DNA of 64,000 bases. Origin: Sulfurimonas denitrificans DSM 1251. Lineage in GTDB: Bacteria > Campylobacterota > Campylobacteria > Campylobacterales > Sulfurimonadaceae. The notes beneath the pieces are model-generated. The model saw nothing but the letters and a program-made list of their open reading frames with translations, was not told where the DNA came from and ran no database searches. How positions within the stretch are numbered: position 1 is the first letter of the stretch; each line of letters begins with the position of its first letter. Positions 14,176 to 23,463 of this stretch are shown here, one piece after another. The stretch is from contig NC_007575.1 in the NCBI RefSeq assembly GCF_000012965.1, forward strand, positions 1,798,001-1,862,000, given 5' to 3'. Position numbers and translations under genes: made by a program.

Positions 14176-16692
14176 TTAAAGTTCTAGTACATGTAACAAC
14201 TGTTTTGTACTTTCTCTCCATGTAAGCCATGGCATTTTGTCTGATTTTGGATGGTTGTCTTGTTTGTAGAGCTTTAGCCATGAGAGAGTTGCATCTGCTA
14301 AAGTAGATGGTTCATTATTGTTTGTAAAGTAGTATGCGTACTTAGATGCGACTTCTCTAAAGACGGGTATATCTCTTGCGATGATGGGGAGACTATGCTG
14401 GGCTGCTTCTATGAGTGGCAGACCAAAACCCTCGCCCTCACTTGGGGCTATGAGACAAGATGAGTTTATGTAAACTTGTTCTAGGTACTCATCGCTTATG
14501 GCGTTGAGCCAGAAGAGTCTGTTGTTTTGCTCATTGTGCTCTTTGAGGTTTAGGATAAAATCATCCATCATCCAGCCATCTTTTCCTACTATGACTAAGT
14601 TTACATCGACTCCATCTGCCCAGAGTTTTTCAAAGGCAGCTAATGTTTGCTTGTGTCCTTTTCTGGGTTCTATAGTTCCTACTGTGAGGAATGTTACTCT
14701 TTTGCTCATCTCTTTTAATACGAAATCGGTATCTTTTGTGAGTCCAGATGAGGGCATGGAGTTTTTTACATCAGCACCAAGGTTAAATGAAGCGTACTGT
14801 AGTGGTCTATCTCTTTTTAGATTAGCTGCAACTACCCACGCTTGAACCTCCTCTGAGACAGCGTTTGAGATGCTTATGAGTTTGTCGGATACTTTTGTGA
14901 TGGTTGTAAGCCAGTTTGTATGTGTGAGACTGCCTCCTTGTGGCCACCACTGGGGATGTAAAATAGGCAATATGTCATAAACAACAAAGGCTATCTTAAC
15001 TCCACGGTTGCGCCACTGAGTAAATAAATCATACTTTTGTGCATGGTAAACATCACCGCTTAAGTCCAATCCTAAAAAAACATCTCCGTTTTTTGGCTCA
15101 AGGGGATAGTTCTTTTCTTGTAAAAGAGTCTGCGTGAAGTTATGTTCATAATCAGACGCTCTGTAGTATGCCCAATAGTTATCTTCATGGGAGAGATAGA
15201 CTAAGTTTAGGTTGTAACCATTTGGAGTATTTTTATAAAGTTCTGAGATAACAGATCTTACTACTCTTTGGATACCTGTTCCAAAATCCTGTTTTGCTAA
15301 TATAGAGATGTCTATGAAGAGGTTTGGATTTGAGTTGTTTTGCATGTTTAGCTCAAGGGAGTGAGCTACACTTAAAAGAGTAGAGTTATATTCTTCTGTT
15401 TTAGCTATTTTTAAAATAGTGGCAATTTTGGTGTATAAATCGGTGCTGTTTTCTTTGAACTTTTTTATATTAGGCGAGCCATTTACTAAGTTTTCAATTG
15501 CTTTTATCGCAACTTTTGCACTTTTATCCCAAGAAAATTTTTGAGCCTGAAGAGTTGCATGACTTTTAAGTTTTATGTTCAGTGTTTCATTTTCTAAAAC
15601 TTCTTCTATTTTACTTGCTATAGAATCAACAGAGTAAGGATCGAACATTGCCTCTTTGAGACCTATGACTTCAGGCATACTAGTTGTATTTGAACCTATA
15701 GAAGCTGTGCCACAAGACATTGCCTCAAGTAAAGGCAAGCCAAAACCTTCATGTATTGAGGGGAAAACAAATAGATCAGCGATGTTATACAGAGCAACTA
15801 AATCTTCATCGCTTACATAACCCGTAATAACTAAGTCATCTATATTTTCTTTTTTTGCAATTGTGTTAAGATAGTCTCTATTTTTATCATCTACTTTGCT
15901 GAGAATTACCAACTGATAATCTTTTTTTATGGAAGATGATAATTTACTAAATGCAGCAATAAGGTTTTCAAAATTTTTACGTTTATCAAAACCACCTGGT
16001 GCGTACATAATAATCTTTTTTTTGATTGAATATTTAGACTTTAAGTATTTTTGTTCTTCTTGTGAGAAAAAAATAGGTTTAAACATATCGCTTACTGCTG
16101 AGGAGATAGCGGTAGTTTTATCTGGTAAAAACTGTAATTGTTCTATAGCTTCTTTACAAGAACTCTTCGATACGCCAAGTAGCAAATCAGCATTTTTAAG
16201 AAATTCTATTTTGCGATGATAATAAGTGTGTTGTGCCTGTTGCAATAAATAAATTTCAGGATAGATATATGGGATTAAATCATGTAACAATATAACAGTT
16301 TTTATATTGTCATCAAATTTTTTCACACTCGTGAGGGCATCATCAAGGTAGCCTTCAAAAAGGCTTGTTATAAACACTACATCAGGGTTGAGACTTGAGA
16401 GAAATTGTTCACGTATAAGTTCTGATATCTCTCTTCGTAAGGTATTTTTAGAGACACTTTCTTTTACAGGAGAAGGTGCATACCAAACTTTAATGTTTTC
16501 TTGAGCGAGTAAGCCTTCAAAAGCAGCTCTAATTGGTTCTATAGTTTCTACAAAAAGTCCATTTAGTGCTATTAAAACTTCATTGTTACCTCTATTACGC
16601 GCTATTGCTTGTGCTATAGATAATGAAGAGCGCCCAATACCACGGAAACGGCTCTCTGTTTGCGCTCCTTGTAAATCAATAACTATTCTCAT
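14176..16692 (-). CDS. Two-domain GT4-type glycosyltransferase
   Basis: This 838-residue protein is a tandem fusion. The first domain (about 1-400) opens MRIVIDLQGAQTESRFRGIGR and carries the nucleotide-sugar motif FPSIHEGFGLPLLEAMSCG. The second (about 455-838) has GTGIQRVVRSVISELYKN near its start and PSEGEGFGLPLIEAAQHS. Both keep the E-x7-E signature of GT4 retaining enzymes. Such fusions occur in O-antigen or S-layer glycan loci and often make alternating mannose or related linkages. The second domain resembles the separate glycosyltransferase at 19822-20976 (TGIQRVVKEF, FVGTLEPRKN), so the two are related. It stands 3 bp after the FkbM gene in a Wzm/Wzt operon. Sugar specificity cannot be read from the sequence. 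Confidence 0.85.
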   Translation of the reverse strand: MRIVIDLQGAQTESRFRGIGRSSLSIAQAIARNRGNNEVLIALNGLFVETIEPIRAAFEGLLAQENIKVWYAPSPVKESVSKNTLRREISELIREQFLSSLNPDVVFITSLFEGYLDDALTSVKKFDDNIKTVILLHDLIPYIYPEIYLLQQAQHTYYHRKIEFLKNADLLLGVSKSSCKEAIEQLQFLPDKTTAISSAVSDMFKPIFFSQEEQKYLKSKYSIKKKIIMYAPGGFDKRKNFENLIAAFSKLSSSIKKDYQLVILSKVDDKNRDYLNTIAKKENIDDLVITGYVSDEDLVALYNIADLFVFPSIHEGFGLPLLEAMSCGTASIGSNTTSMPEVIGLKEAMFDPYSVDSIASKIEEVLENETLNIKLKSHATLQAQKFSWDKSAKVAIKAIENLVNGSPNIKKFKENSTDLYTKIATILKIAKTEEYNSTLLSVAHSLELNMQNNSNPNLFIDISILAKQDFGTGIQRVVRSVISELYKNTPNGYNLNLVYLSHEDNYWAYYRASDYEHNFTQTLLQEKNYPLEPKNGDVFLGLDLSGDVYHAQKYDLFTQWRNRGVKIAFVVYDILPILHPQWWPQGGSLTHTNWLTTITKVSDKLISISNAVSEEVQAWVVAANLKRDRPLQYASFNLGADVKNSMPSSGLTKDTDFVLKEMSKRVTFLTVGTIEPRKGHKQTLAAFEKLWADGVDVNLVIVGKDGWMMDDFILNLKEHNEQNNRLFWLNAISDEYLEQVYINSSCLIAPSEGEGFGLPLIEAAQHSLPIIARDIPVFREVASKYAYYFTNNNEPSTLADATLSWLKLYKQDNHPKSDKMPWLTWRESTKQLLHVLEL

Positions 16693-16694
16693 AT

Positions 16695-17723
16695 CTAAGC
16701 CTTTTTTTTGCTGCGCATTATTGTACTCTCTAACTCATGATATATTTTTTTGGCATTTGGAGTGAGATGCTCAAGAGATCTAGGGTAGTTCTTAGATGTC
16801 AAACTCTCCTCATCATTTATGTTTTGAGGGAGTTTTTTTTTTGATGATTTATTACGAATCCATCGCACTATATCACCCATAGAGCGCAGAGGTTTTGTAA
16901 GTTTCCATGATTTGCTTTTTGTGAGCATTTCATAGTGTTGCCATGCAGTTATTGCATTTTGTTCCTCTTCTTGGGCTCTTGCGTTTGCTTCGTTTAGTTG
17001 GATAAGAGCTGATTGGGCTTCGCATTGGGAATCTGCATAACCTGCTACGATAAAATCATCAAATATATTTGGCGGATATTTAAAAGATGGTAGCAGTTCT
17101 TGGTGCTGGGGTGATATGTAAAAACGGTTTAAGCCATCTGCATAAGCAAAGATATAATCTGCTTCTATCAAGATATATTCCCACTCTTGATGATTCTCAA
17201 CTTGGCTCATTGGCATAGTTGCCTCTACAACAACTATCCATGGACGAAATTTACTCCAGTCGTTGCCTCTGATGACTTTTGCTTCTAAACCTTCAACATC
17301 AACTTTTAAAAAATGAATCTCTTTGTCTTTAGTATATTCTTGGCATATATGGCTTAGTGTTGTTAGAGTAACTTTTGATGGAGTTACATGTAAGCCGATT
17401 TTTTCATGGCTTTGTGCAATGTTTTTATCTAGTGATGAGAGCCCTGCATTTTGAGAAAAGTAGATATTTGTTTCGCCTGTGGTGTCACTTATGGCAACTT
17501 TTAGGTTTATATCACGCTCTCTTTTAGTGAGATATTGCTCATGAAGCTGTGGGTTTGGTTCTATGTTTATGCCACTCCAACCATTATCATAAAAAGCTTT
17601 TGTTACAGAATCATCATCTGGCGAATATGCCCCAACATCTATATAAAAGCCTTTTTTTATATGTTTTAGTGCTCGCCAAAGCATTACATCTTCAAAATTT
17701 TGTGCATAAGAGATAAAACTCAT
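16695..17723 (-). CDS. FkbM-family methyltransferase
   Basis: This 342-residue protein opens SYAQNFEDVMLWRALKHI and has FYIDVGAYSPDDDSVT, the SAM-binding loop, then GINIEPNPQLHEQY and FLKVDVEGLEAKVIRG, all typical of FkbM methyltransferases that act on sugar hydroxyls. A coiled, charged C-terminal extension (about 230-342, with EEEQNAITAWQHYEMLTKS) is added. The gene overlaps wzt by 4 bp (ATGA). In ABC-exported polymannose systems a methyl or methyl-phosphate cap ends the chain and is recognised by the Wzt C-terminal domain. A capping role is therefore an attractive inference here. Confidence 0.85.
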   Translation of the reverse strand: MSFISYAQNFEDVMLWRALKHIKKGFYIDVGAYSPDDDSVTKAFYDNGWSGINIEPNPQLHEQYLTKRERDINLKVAISDTTGETNIYFSQNAGLSSLDKNIAQSHEKIGLHVTPSKVTLTTLSHICQEYTKDKEIHFLKVDVEGLEAKVIRGNDWSKFRPWIVVVEATMPMSQVENHQEWEYILIEADYIFAYADGLNRFYISPQHQELLPSFKYPPNIFDDFIVAGYADSQCEAQSALIQLNEANARAQEEEQNAITAWQHYEMLTKSKSWKLTKPLRSMGDIVRWIRNKSSKKKLPQNINDEESLTSKNYPRSLEHLTPNAKKIYHELESTIMRSKKKA

Positions 17724-18952
17724 ACTTCTCTCCTGATTGTTATTTTTGGCTCATTCCAAGATAGACCTACAAAGTGGTTTTTATCTATGTTTACTACGTT
17801 AAATACCAGTGCCATATCTTGCCATTCATAGTTTGAAGTTAAATGTGTGTCTCTATCTACTAGTGCTGTTTGAACGGAGTAGCTTCCTTCTCCAAAATTT
17901 GCAGGAAAGGCGATGGTAAAACTATAATATTCTCCATTTTTTACATCATGAAGTACTTGTTTCATAAGCCAAGTGTTTGTTCCAAAGAGTACCTGTCCTA
18001 AGCGGTCTTTTATGCCATAGCCTAATACAAGTGAATGGAGATCACTTTGTGCTTTTATCTTTATCCTTAGCTCAACCAAATCACCGACACCTACGGTCTC
18101 GACTTTGTCTCCAGCTTCATTATAAAGTCCAATCTCATTTAGTACTGCTTCACCTGTGCCACATGTAGTTTTTACTTTGCCATCTTCTTGTGTATGAAGT
18201 GAGATTGTGCTGTTCTCTTTTTGTGCGATTAGAGCATTGTAGTAGTCTGTCACTTCTTCTGGATTGCCATCTTTTAGTAGATGCCCTTTTTCAAGGAGTA
18301 TAGCACGGTCGCATAGTGCTAAGATAGCACCTTTGTCATGGGAGACAAAGAGTAGGCTCGTTCCACTGTCACGGTATCTGCGTATGCGCTCAAAACTTTT
18401 GTGTTGGAAGTAAGTATCTCCAACTGATAGAGCCTCATCGATAATAAGAATCTCAGGACGAAACGCTGTTGCTACAGAAAAAGCTACACGCATCTGCATA
18501 CCGCTGCTGTAGAGGCGAACTGGTTTATCAAAGTAGTCTGCTATTTCGGAAAATGACTCGATATCTGAGATAACAGTATCTATCTGCTCAAGTGAGTACC
18601 CCATCAAGCCTGCTGAATGATAGGCATTTTGTCTGCCTGTGAGATCTGGATGAAAACCCATGCCTAACTCTAGTATGGCTGCAATTCTGCCCTTACATGT
18701 AACGCTTCCTTGAGTTGGTTTTAGTGTGCCTGTAATTATTTTTAGTAGAGTACTCTTCCCTGCTCCATTTTGACCGATGATGCCTACTGCTTCACCTGGC
18801 TGAATGGAAAAAGTGATATCTTCGAGTGTGCAGATTTGACTGACTGATTTGAAGCCTAAGCCAAACCATGAGAGGATTCGTCGCCACTCACTGCGATATG
18901 TTTTATAAACTTTTGTAATGTTCTTAACTTCTAGTATAAACTCTTTACTCAT
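17720..18952 (-). CDS. wzt: Polysaccharide ABC exporter, ATP-binding subunit with glycan-binding domain
   Basis: The 410-residue protein starts at the ATG at 18952, which overlaps the permease stop by 4 bp; the longer frame upstream lies inside the permease gene. It has Walker A (GQNGAGKST), signature LYSSGMQMRV and Walker B (EILIIDEAL), with the GVGDLV and LVLGYGIKDRLGQVLFG segments of a Wzt C-terminal carbohydrate-binding domain at about 270-410. Wzt proteins with this domain recognise the modified end of the O-polysaccharide before export. Pairing with the upstream Wzm and the downstream methyltransferase supports an end-capped, ABC-exported glycan. Confidence 0.92.
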   Translation of the reverse strand: MSKEFILEVKNITKVYKTYRSEWRRILSWFGLGFKSVSQICTLEDITFSIQPGEAVGIIGQNGAGKSTLLKIITGTLKPTQGSVTCKGRIAAILELGMGFHPDLTGRQNAYHSAGLMGYSLEQIDTVISDIESFSEIADYFDKPVRLYSSGMQMRVAFSVATAFRPEILIIDEALSVGDTYFQHKSFERIRRYRDSGTSLLFVSHDKGAILALCDRAILLEKGHLLKDGNPEEVTDYYNALIAQKENSTISLHTQEDGKVKTTCGTGEAVLNEIGLYNEAGDKVETVGVGDLVELRIKIKAQSDLHSLVLGYGIKDRLGQVLFGTNTWLMKQVLHDVKNGEYYSFTIAFPANFGEGSYSVQTALVDRDTHLTSNYEWQDMALVFNVVNIDKNHFVGLSWNEPKITIRREV

Positions 18953-19740
18953 AGTACATCCGCCATCTCTTCGTTTGCGCGAAAAAACATAAACAGTGCC
19001 AAGAAAATAGATATTAGCGCTATGGTTATTGGGTAGATAAGAGTGTTGAAGTCTATTGATTTTGAGTAAACAAAAATATTTTGATAGCTTAAGATAACTC
19101 CTGTCATAGGGTTTATAAGTAAAATATCTTGATATTTTGGAGGCAAAATAGTTGAAACATAGACAATAGGTGTTAACCAAAACCAAAATTGTAATAAAAT
19201 TGGCATCATTTGACCGATATCTCTCATAAATACATTTAATATCCCAAGTGTCAAACCCAATCCTAAGGCTAGAGCTAGAGTAATGGCAACTAAGAGTGGA
19301 AACCATAACAGAGCAAATGTAGGAGTATGTCCTAATAGCCCAAATACAACCAATACTGCCATAAATAAAAACATATTGTTTATCAGTGCAGAGCCTGTAA
19401 CTATCAGAGGAAGTGCTATTTTTGGGAATGCCATTTTTTTAATAAGATTTGCATTTTCTATAAAAATGTTTAGACTTTTAGTAAAAACTTCACTAAAGAG
19501 CGACCATGAGAGCATACCTGCCATGAGATATATTGCGTATGCGTATTGGCTATCTATGCCTGGTAGTTTTGCTGAGAGTACAGCTGAGAGTACTAACGCA
19601 TATATGGCTACCTGAGCAAGCGGGTTTAAAACAATCCATATTCCGCCCAAGCGACTGCGGATGAAACGTGTTTTAAACTCTGTTTTAATTGAGCTTATGA
19701 TAAAAAAACGATAAGCCCAAATTGCTCTTAGTTGGTTCAT
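18949..19740 (-). CDS. wzm: Polysaccharide ABC exporter, permease subunit
   Basis: This 263-residue ABC-2 type permease opens MNQLRAIWAYRFFIISSIKTEFKTRFIRSRLGGIWIVLNPL, the classic Wzm/KpsM N-terminal signature. Six membrane spans follow, including FWFWLTPIVYVST and the final LISIFLALFMFFR. It is the first gene of an overlapping operon (wzm, wzt, FkbM, two-domain GT). It forms the channel through which the lipid-linked polysaccharide crosses the inner membrane. Confidence 0.93.
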   Translation of the reverse strand: MNQLRAIWAYRFFIISSIKTEFKTRFIRSRLGGIWIVLNPLAQVAIYALVLSAVLSAKLPGIDSQYAYAIYLMAGMLSWSLFSEVFTKSLNIFIENANLIKKMAFPKIALPLIVTGSALINNMFLFMAVLVVFGLLGHTPTFALLWFPLLVAITLALALGLGLTLGILNVFMRDIGQMMPILLQFWFWLTPIVYVSTILPPKYQDILLINPMTGVILSYQNIFVYSKSIDFNTLIYPITIALISIFLALFMFFRANEEMADVL

Positions 19741-19821
19741 GTATGCTTGTTCTCACTTTGTGTTTATAATTTTAATTGTGATTTTATCATCATATACATA
19801 ATAGCCTCTTTATTTAACTCT

Positions 19822-20976
19822 TCAAAATTCACTAAAAAATGGATGGATTGTTTCATAAAACATATCCCATGTTTTTGTTTTAAAGTTTTGTTTTATATGT
19901 TTTCTTCTTTGATTATAGAGTGTTGGATTATTGTAATAAAAGAGGATGGTCTCTATCAACTCTTCTGTGGAGTCGTGGAGTATGTAGTGTACAAAATCTT
20001 GCCCAACTTCGTGCATCGAGCTATTTTTGGAAGTTATGACTATGTTTGCATGTTGGAGCGCTTCTGTTATTGGTAGTCCGTAACCTTCGTATTTTGATAA
20101 GTATGTTACTAAGAAGGCATTTTGATAAAAATGACTTAGAGTGTTGTCATCAATATCATTTAACCAAAAGAGTTGTTTATCTTTTAGTTTGTGTGTTTCT
20201 ATCTTTTGAATCAAGTGCTCGATTTTCCAACCTTGTTTGCCTATGAAAATAAGATTTAAATCTGGATGCGTTTTGGCTAAAATCTCAAAAGCATCAAGTA
20301 CGTTTTCTTGGTTTTTTCTAGGTTCGAGTGTTCCGACAAAGAGAATATATTTTTTCTTGAGAAGTCTTTTAATGTAGTGATTTTCAAGGGGGGTGTTTAT
20401 CTTGAAAAAATCCGCACCCAAGGCAACAACTTCTGTTTTAATCTCTCTGGTGATGTTTAGACTCTCTTTATAGTGTAAAAAATCATTTTTTGCAGAATAT
20501 GAATCGCAAAAAACCATATCACTATGTTGGTAGAGAGCATTTAAAAAAGTTGGAAAATTTTGAGCTGTTATCTCATTAGCAAAGTTTGGTAGTATGATTG
20601 GTGTTAAATCGTATATGAAATTAAAAATTAAAAAGCCGTTTTCTTTTAATATAGGATACAAAAGCGCTCTATTTAGCGGTGCATTCCAAGTAGCATCAAG
20701 CTCAAAGAGTATGGTAGGCTCTGTAGGCTTAATTGAGAATATATCTATTGTAGTTTTTTTTACAAAAGTGTAGTTTTGAATGTCAGTTAAGAACTCTCTT
20801 ATCTCACTGTTTTGAAGTAGCTCCATAGAGTTTATATCTGCATTGTAAGAGATGATTTTATAAAAAATATTTTCTCTGTTTTCTAAAGCTCTTTTTAAAA
20901 ATTCTTTAACAACTCTTTGTATTCCTGTGTTTGCTCTGCTCTTATTTAGTTGAGTTATATCTAGGTATATTGTCAT
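19822..20976 (-). CDS. GT4-type glycosyltransferase
   Basis: This 384-residue protein opens MTIYLDITQLNKSRANTGIQRVVKEF and has FVGTLEPRKNQENVLDAF and SKYEGYGLPITEALQHA, the nucleotide-sugar binding region of GT4 enzymes. It is closely related to the second domain of the protein at 14176-16692. It lies 10 bp downstream of manC and 81 bp before wzm. Use of GDP-mannose as donor is plausible because of manC, but not shown. Confidence 0.87.
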   Translation of the reverse strand: MTIYLDITQLNKSRANTGIQRVVKEFLKRALENRENIFYKIISYNADINSMELLQNSEIREFLTDIQNYTFVKKTTIDIFSIKPTEPTILFELDATWNAPLNRALLYPILKENGFLIFNFIYDLTPIILPNFANEITAQNFPTFLNALYQHSDMVFCDSYSAKNDFLHYKESLNITREIKTEVVALGADFFKINTPLENHYIKRLLKKKYILFVGTLEPRKNQENVLDAFEILAKTHPDLNLIFIGKQGWKIEHLIQKIETHKLKDKQLFWLNDIDDNTLSHFYQNAFLVTYLSKYEGYGLPITEALQHANIVITSKNSSMHEVGQDFVHYILHDSTEELIETILFYYNNPTLYNQRRKHIKQNFKTKTWDMFYETIHPFFSEF

Positions 20977-20985
20977 TTAGTATAT

Positions 20986-22353
20986 TTATGACCTTTTATA
21001 ATCATCTTTTACCCTTACAATATCATCTTCGCCTAAATAGTCACCTATTTGAGTCTCTATGATAACAAGCGGGAGTTTTCCTGCATTTTCAAGGCGGTGC
21101 AACTCACCCATGGGAATATATATGGATTCGTTTGCTCTTAGAGGGATTTCTCTCTCGCCAAGTGTTACTACTGCTGTTCCGCTTACTACCGTCCAGTGCT
21201 CGCTTCTGTGAAAATGTTTTTGAAGTGATAGTCTGCCGCCTGGTTTTACTTCTATGCGTTTTATCTTATACTTTGGGTTATCTTCTAGTATGGTGTATGT
21301 TCCCCATGGGCGATGAGCTGTTAGGTGAATATTGTGAAGTTCGCTGTCGCCTCTTACCTTTTGGACAATCTCTTTTACTTTTTGAGATGCGCCTTTTTTT
21401 GAGATGAGGAGTGCATCGCCTGTGTCAACAATGATTAGGTCTTCTATGTCAACTGTTGCTATTTTTCTCTCATTTCCATATATGAGGTTATTTTTACTAT
21501 CTATTTGAACATAATTTTTGTTTATGGTGTTACCATTTTCATCTTTTGGCAACTCTTCATAGAGTGCGTCAAAACTTCCTACATCCGACCAATCTATGTC
21601 TGAGGGAACTACTTTTACTTTTGATGATTTCTCCATAACTGCATAGTCAATAGAATCCTCAGGGATGGCTAACATATCATCATAATCTATGCGTATTAGA
21701 TTTTGGATTTTGGCATTTTGCAGTGCTCTCTTTGATGCTTCGTAAATTTGAGGGGAGTGCTTTTTTAGTTCATCCAAAAAAACTCCAGCTTTAAAGCAGA
21801 ACATCCCGCTGTTCCAGTAGTAGTTTCCTGCTCCAAGATACTTTGAGGCAGTAGAGAAATCTGGTTTTTCATGAAAGGCTTTTACATCATTGCCATTGGC
21901 TTCTATATAGCCAAATCCTGTTTGGGCAAAGGATGGTTTTATGCCAAATGTGACAAGATTGCCAGATTGAGCTAAGATTTTTGCTTCTTTGGTTACTTTG
22001 TCATACTCACTCTCATTTTTAATCAGATGATCGGAGGGGGTAACGAGAACTATATCCTCACTATCTAGCGCCATACAAGCAAGAGCAATAGCTGGAGCAG
22101 TGTTTCTGCCTAGAGGCTCTAGTAGATACTTGTTATTTGATTTTTTAAGTTCTTGGAGCTGGTCTGAAGCTAAAAAATATTGTTGAGCATTTGAGACTAT
22201 AAACTGAGAATCGCATATCTTAGAGTTTCTCTGTACTGTTAGTTGAAATAGTGATTTATCATCAAAAAGTTTTACAAACTGTTTTGGCATTAGTGTTCTG
22301 CTTATTGGCCAAAGTCTTGTGCCATTTCCACCGCATAATATTATATTTATCAA
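20986..22353 (-). CDS. manC: Mannose-1-phosphate guanylyltransferase / mannose-6-phosphate isomerase
   Basis: This 455-residue bifunctional enzyme has the nucleotidyltransferase motif CGGNGTRLWPISR at the N-terminus, FGIKPSFAQTGFGYIEA and FHEKPDF in the middle, and a C-terminal cupin domain (about 345-455) with LSLQKHFHRSEHW and LGEREIPLRANESIYIP. It makes GDP-mannose for the surrounding glycosyltransferases. The start is a TTG at 22353; the nearest good ribosome binding site (GAGGAG) is about 13 bp upstream, slightly far. No manB is nearby. Confidence 0.93.
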   Translation of the reverse strand: MINIILCGGNGTRLWPISRTLMPKQFVKLFDDKSLFQLTVQRNSKICDSQFIVSNAQQYFLASDQLQELKKSNNKYLLEPLGRNTAPAIALACMALDSEDIVLVTPSDHLIKNESEYDKVTKEAKILAQSGNLVTFGIKPSFAQTGFGYIEANGNDVKAFHEKPDFSTASKYLGAGNYYWNSGMFCFKAGVFLDELKKHSPQIYEASKRALQNAKIQNLIRIDYDDMLAIPEDSIDYAVMEKSSKVKVVPSDIDWSDVGSFDALYEELPKDENGNTINKNYVQIDSKNNLIYGNERKIATVDIEDLIIVDTGDALLISKKGASQKVKEIVQKVRGDSELHNIHLTAHRPWGTYTILEDNPKYKIKRIEVKPGGRLSLQKHFHRSEHWTVVSGTAVVTLGEREIPLRANESIYIPMGELHRLENAGKLPLVIIETQIGDYLGEDDIVRVKDDYKRS

Positions 22354-22415
22354 AGTTATCGAATCTCCTCTTACATGTACAAAACTTAAAAAAACAGTTA
22401 ATTTAATAAGGCGAT

Positions 22416-22421
22416 ATTATA
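22416..22421 (-). promoter_or_regulatory. -10 element of the manC-wzm-wzt transcript
   Basis: TATAAT on the minus strand in the 150-bp divergent gap gives a leader of about 55 bases before manC. A TACATGTA palindrome (about 22374) lies in the leader. Confidence 0.45.
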
Positions 22422-22509
22422 CACAAAATTATTGCTCAAGATTCATCTGAGCTAATAACATTTTGAAGAATATAGTAAGTGAGGGGAGTCGCTTTTATTT
22501 AGTTTGTGG

Positions 22510-22515
22510 CATAAT
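22510..22515 (+). promoter_or_regulatory. Extended -10 (TGGCATAAT) of the phosphoglycosyltransferase gene
   Basis: TGGCATAAT lies 27 bp upstream of the ATG at 22543. It overlaps the GTG at 22504 that would give a longer frame, so that GTG is not transcribed and cannot be the start. Confidence 0.5.
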
Positions 22516-22542
22516 CGCTCAAAAAAGAGAATTTTATACGAT

Positions 22543-23463
22543 ATGTTGATTTTAGGTAATAAATATAGTTTTACGCAGCTTGAGCTTGAGAGGCTGGAGG
22601 GAAGATTTAAAAATATTGTTATTATCGAGTGTTCTCAAAGAGAGCAGAGTGAAGTGCTACTTGAGATTGAAGCTGCTTTTGATTTGAGAGATTTTGAGAT
22701 GCTTGTGCTTAATGCTAAGGTAAAAGTTAGTGATGAGATTATGAGCTATTTGAGAGAGAAGCAGTTTAAGGTGGATAAATCAAAGCTCAAAATCATCTCT
22801 GTAGAGGAGTTTATGGAGGAGTTTTTGTATAAATGCTATATAGCTGAGGAGAGTGAAGCTTTAGATGGCTTGAAGCCCTACTCCACTTGGCAATATATGC
22901 AAAAAAGGGCAATAGACTACTTTGGAGTGTTTTGGCTCTTTTTCTTCTCGTGGCCTGTTATGTTGCTATGTTTAAAAAAGATAAAAGAGCAGAGTTACGG
23001 CGGAGTTCTCTTTGAGCAGGAGAGAGTTGGGCTAAATGGAGAGGTGTTTAGGTGTACAAAATTTAGAACTATGCATGAGGGCTCACATCACGACCCATAC
23101 ACAAGGGAGAATGACAGTAGAATATTTCCTTTTGGCAATATTATGAGAAGAAGAAGGTTAGATGAGCTTCCACAAATGATAAATATTTTAAAGGGGGAGA
23201 TGCATCTTATTGGTCCTAGAGCTGAGTGGGATATACTTGTGGAGTCTTATAAAAAAGAGATTCCGCACTACAATGAGAGGCATTTAGTCAAACCCGGAAT
23301 TACTGGTTGGGCGCAGGTTAACTACCCTTATGGTGCAAACATAGAAGATTCAAAGCAGAAACTTATGTATGATTTGTACTACATCAAGCACTGGAGTATA
23401 GGTTTGGAGCTTAGAGTTGTCTATAAAACAGCCATGACTGTTATGGGCAAAAAAGGGTTATAG
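22543..23463 (+). CDS. Undecaprenyl-phosphate sugar-1-phosphate transferase (bacterial sugar transferase family)
   Basis: The 306-residue protein has a variable N-terminal part, one membrane segment (FGVFWLFFFSWPVMLLCL) and the conserved C-terminal WbaP/WcaJ-type domain: KFRTMHEGSHHDP, NIMRRRRLDELPQMIN, LIGPRAEWD and KPGITGWAQVNYPYG. Such enzymes start surface glycans by moving a sugar-1-phosphate onto undecaprenyl phosphate at the inner face of the membrane. It is divergent from the manC operon. The N-terminal region is shorter than the four-span WbaP type. The sugar cannot be assigned. Confidence 0.9.
   Translation: MLILGNKYSFTQLELERLEGRFKNIVIIECSQREQSEVLLEIEAAFDLRDFEMLVLNAKVKVSDEIMSYLREKQFKVDKSKLKIISVEEFMEEFLYKCYIAEESEALDGLKPYSTWQYMQKRAIDYFGVFWLFFFSWPVMLLCLKKIKEQSYGGVLFEQERVGLNGEVFRCTKFRTMHEGSHHDPYTRENDSRIFPFGNIMRRRRLDELPQMINILKGEMHLIGPRAEWDILVESYKKEIPHYNERHLVKPGITGWAQVNYPYGANIEDSKQKLMYDLYYIKHWSIGLELRVVYKTAMTVMGKKGL

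Noticed and set aside
17720-19306. A 528-residue version of Wzt starting at 19306.
   Set aside because: The extra N-terminal part lies inside the wzm gene in another frame. The ATG at 18952 overlaps the wzm stop (ATGA) and matches the normal Wzt start.
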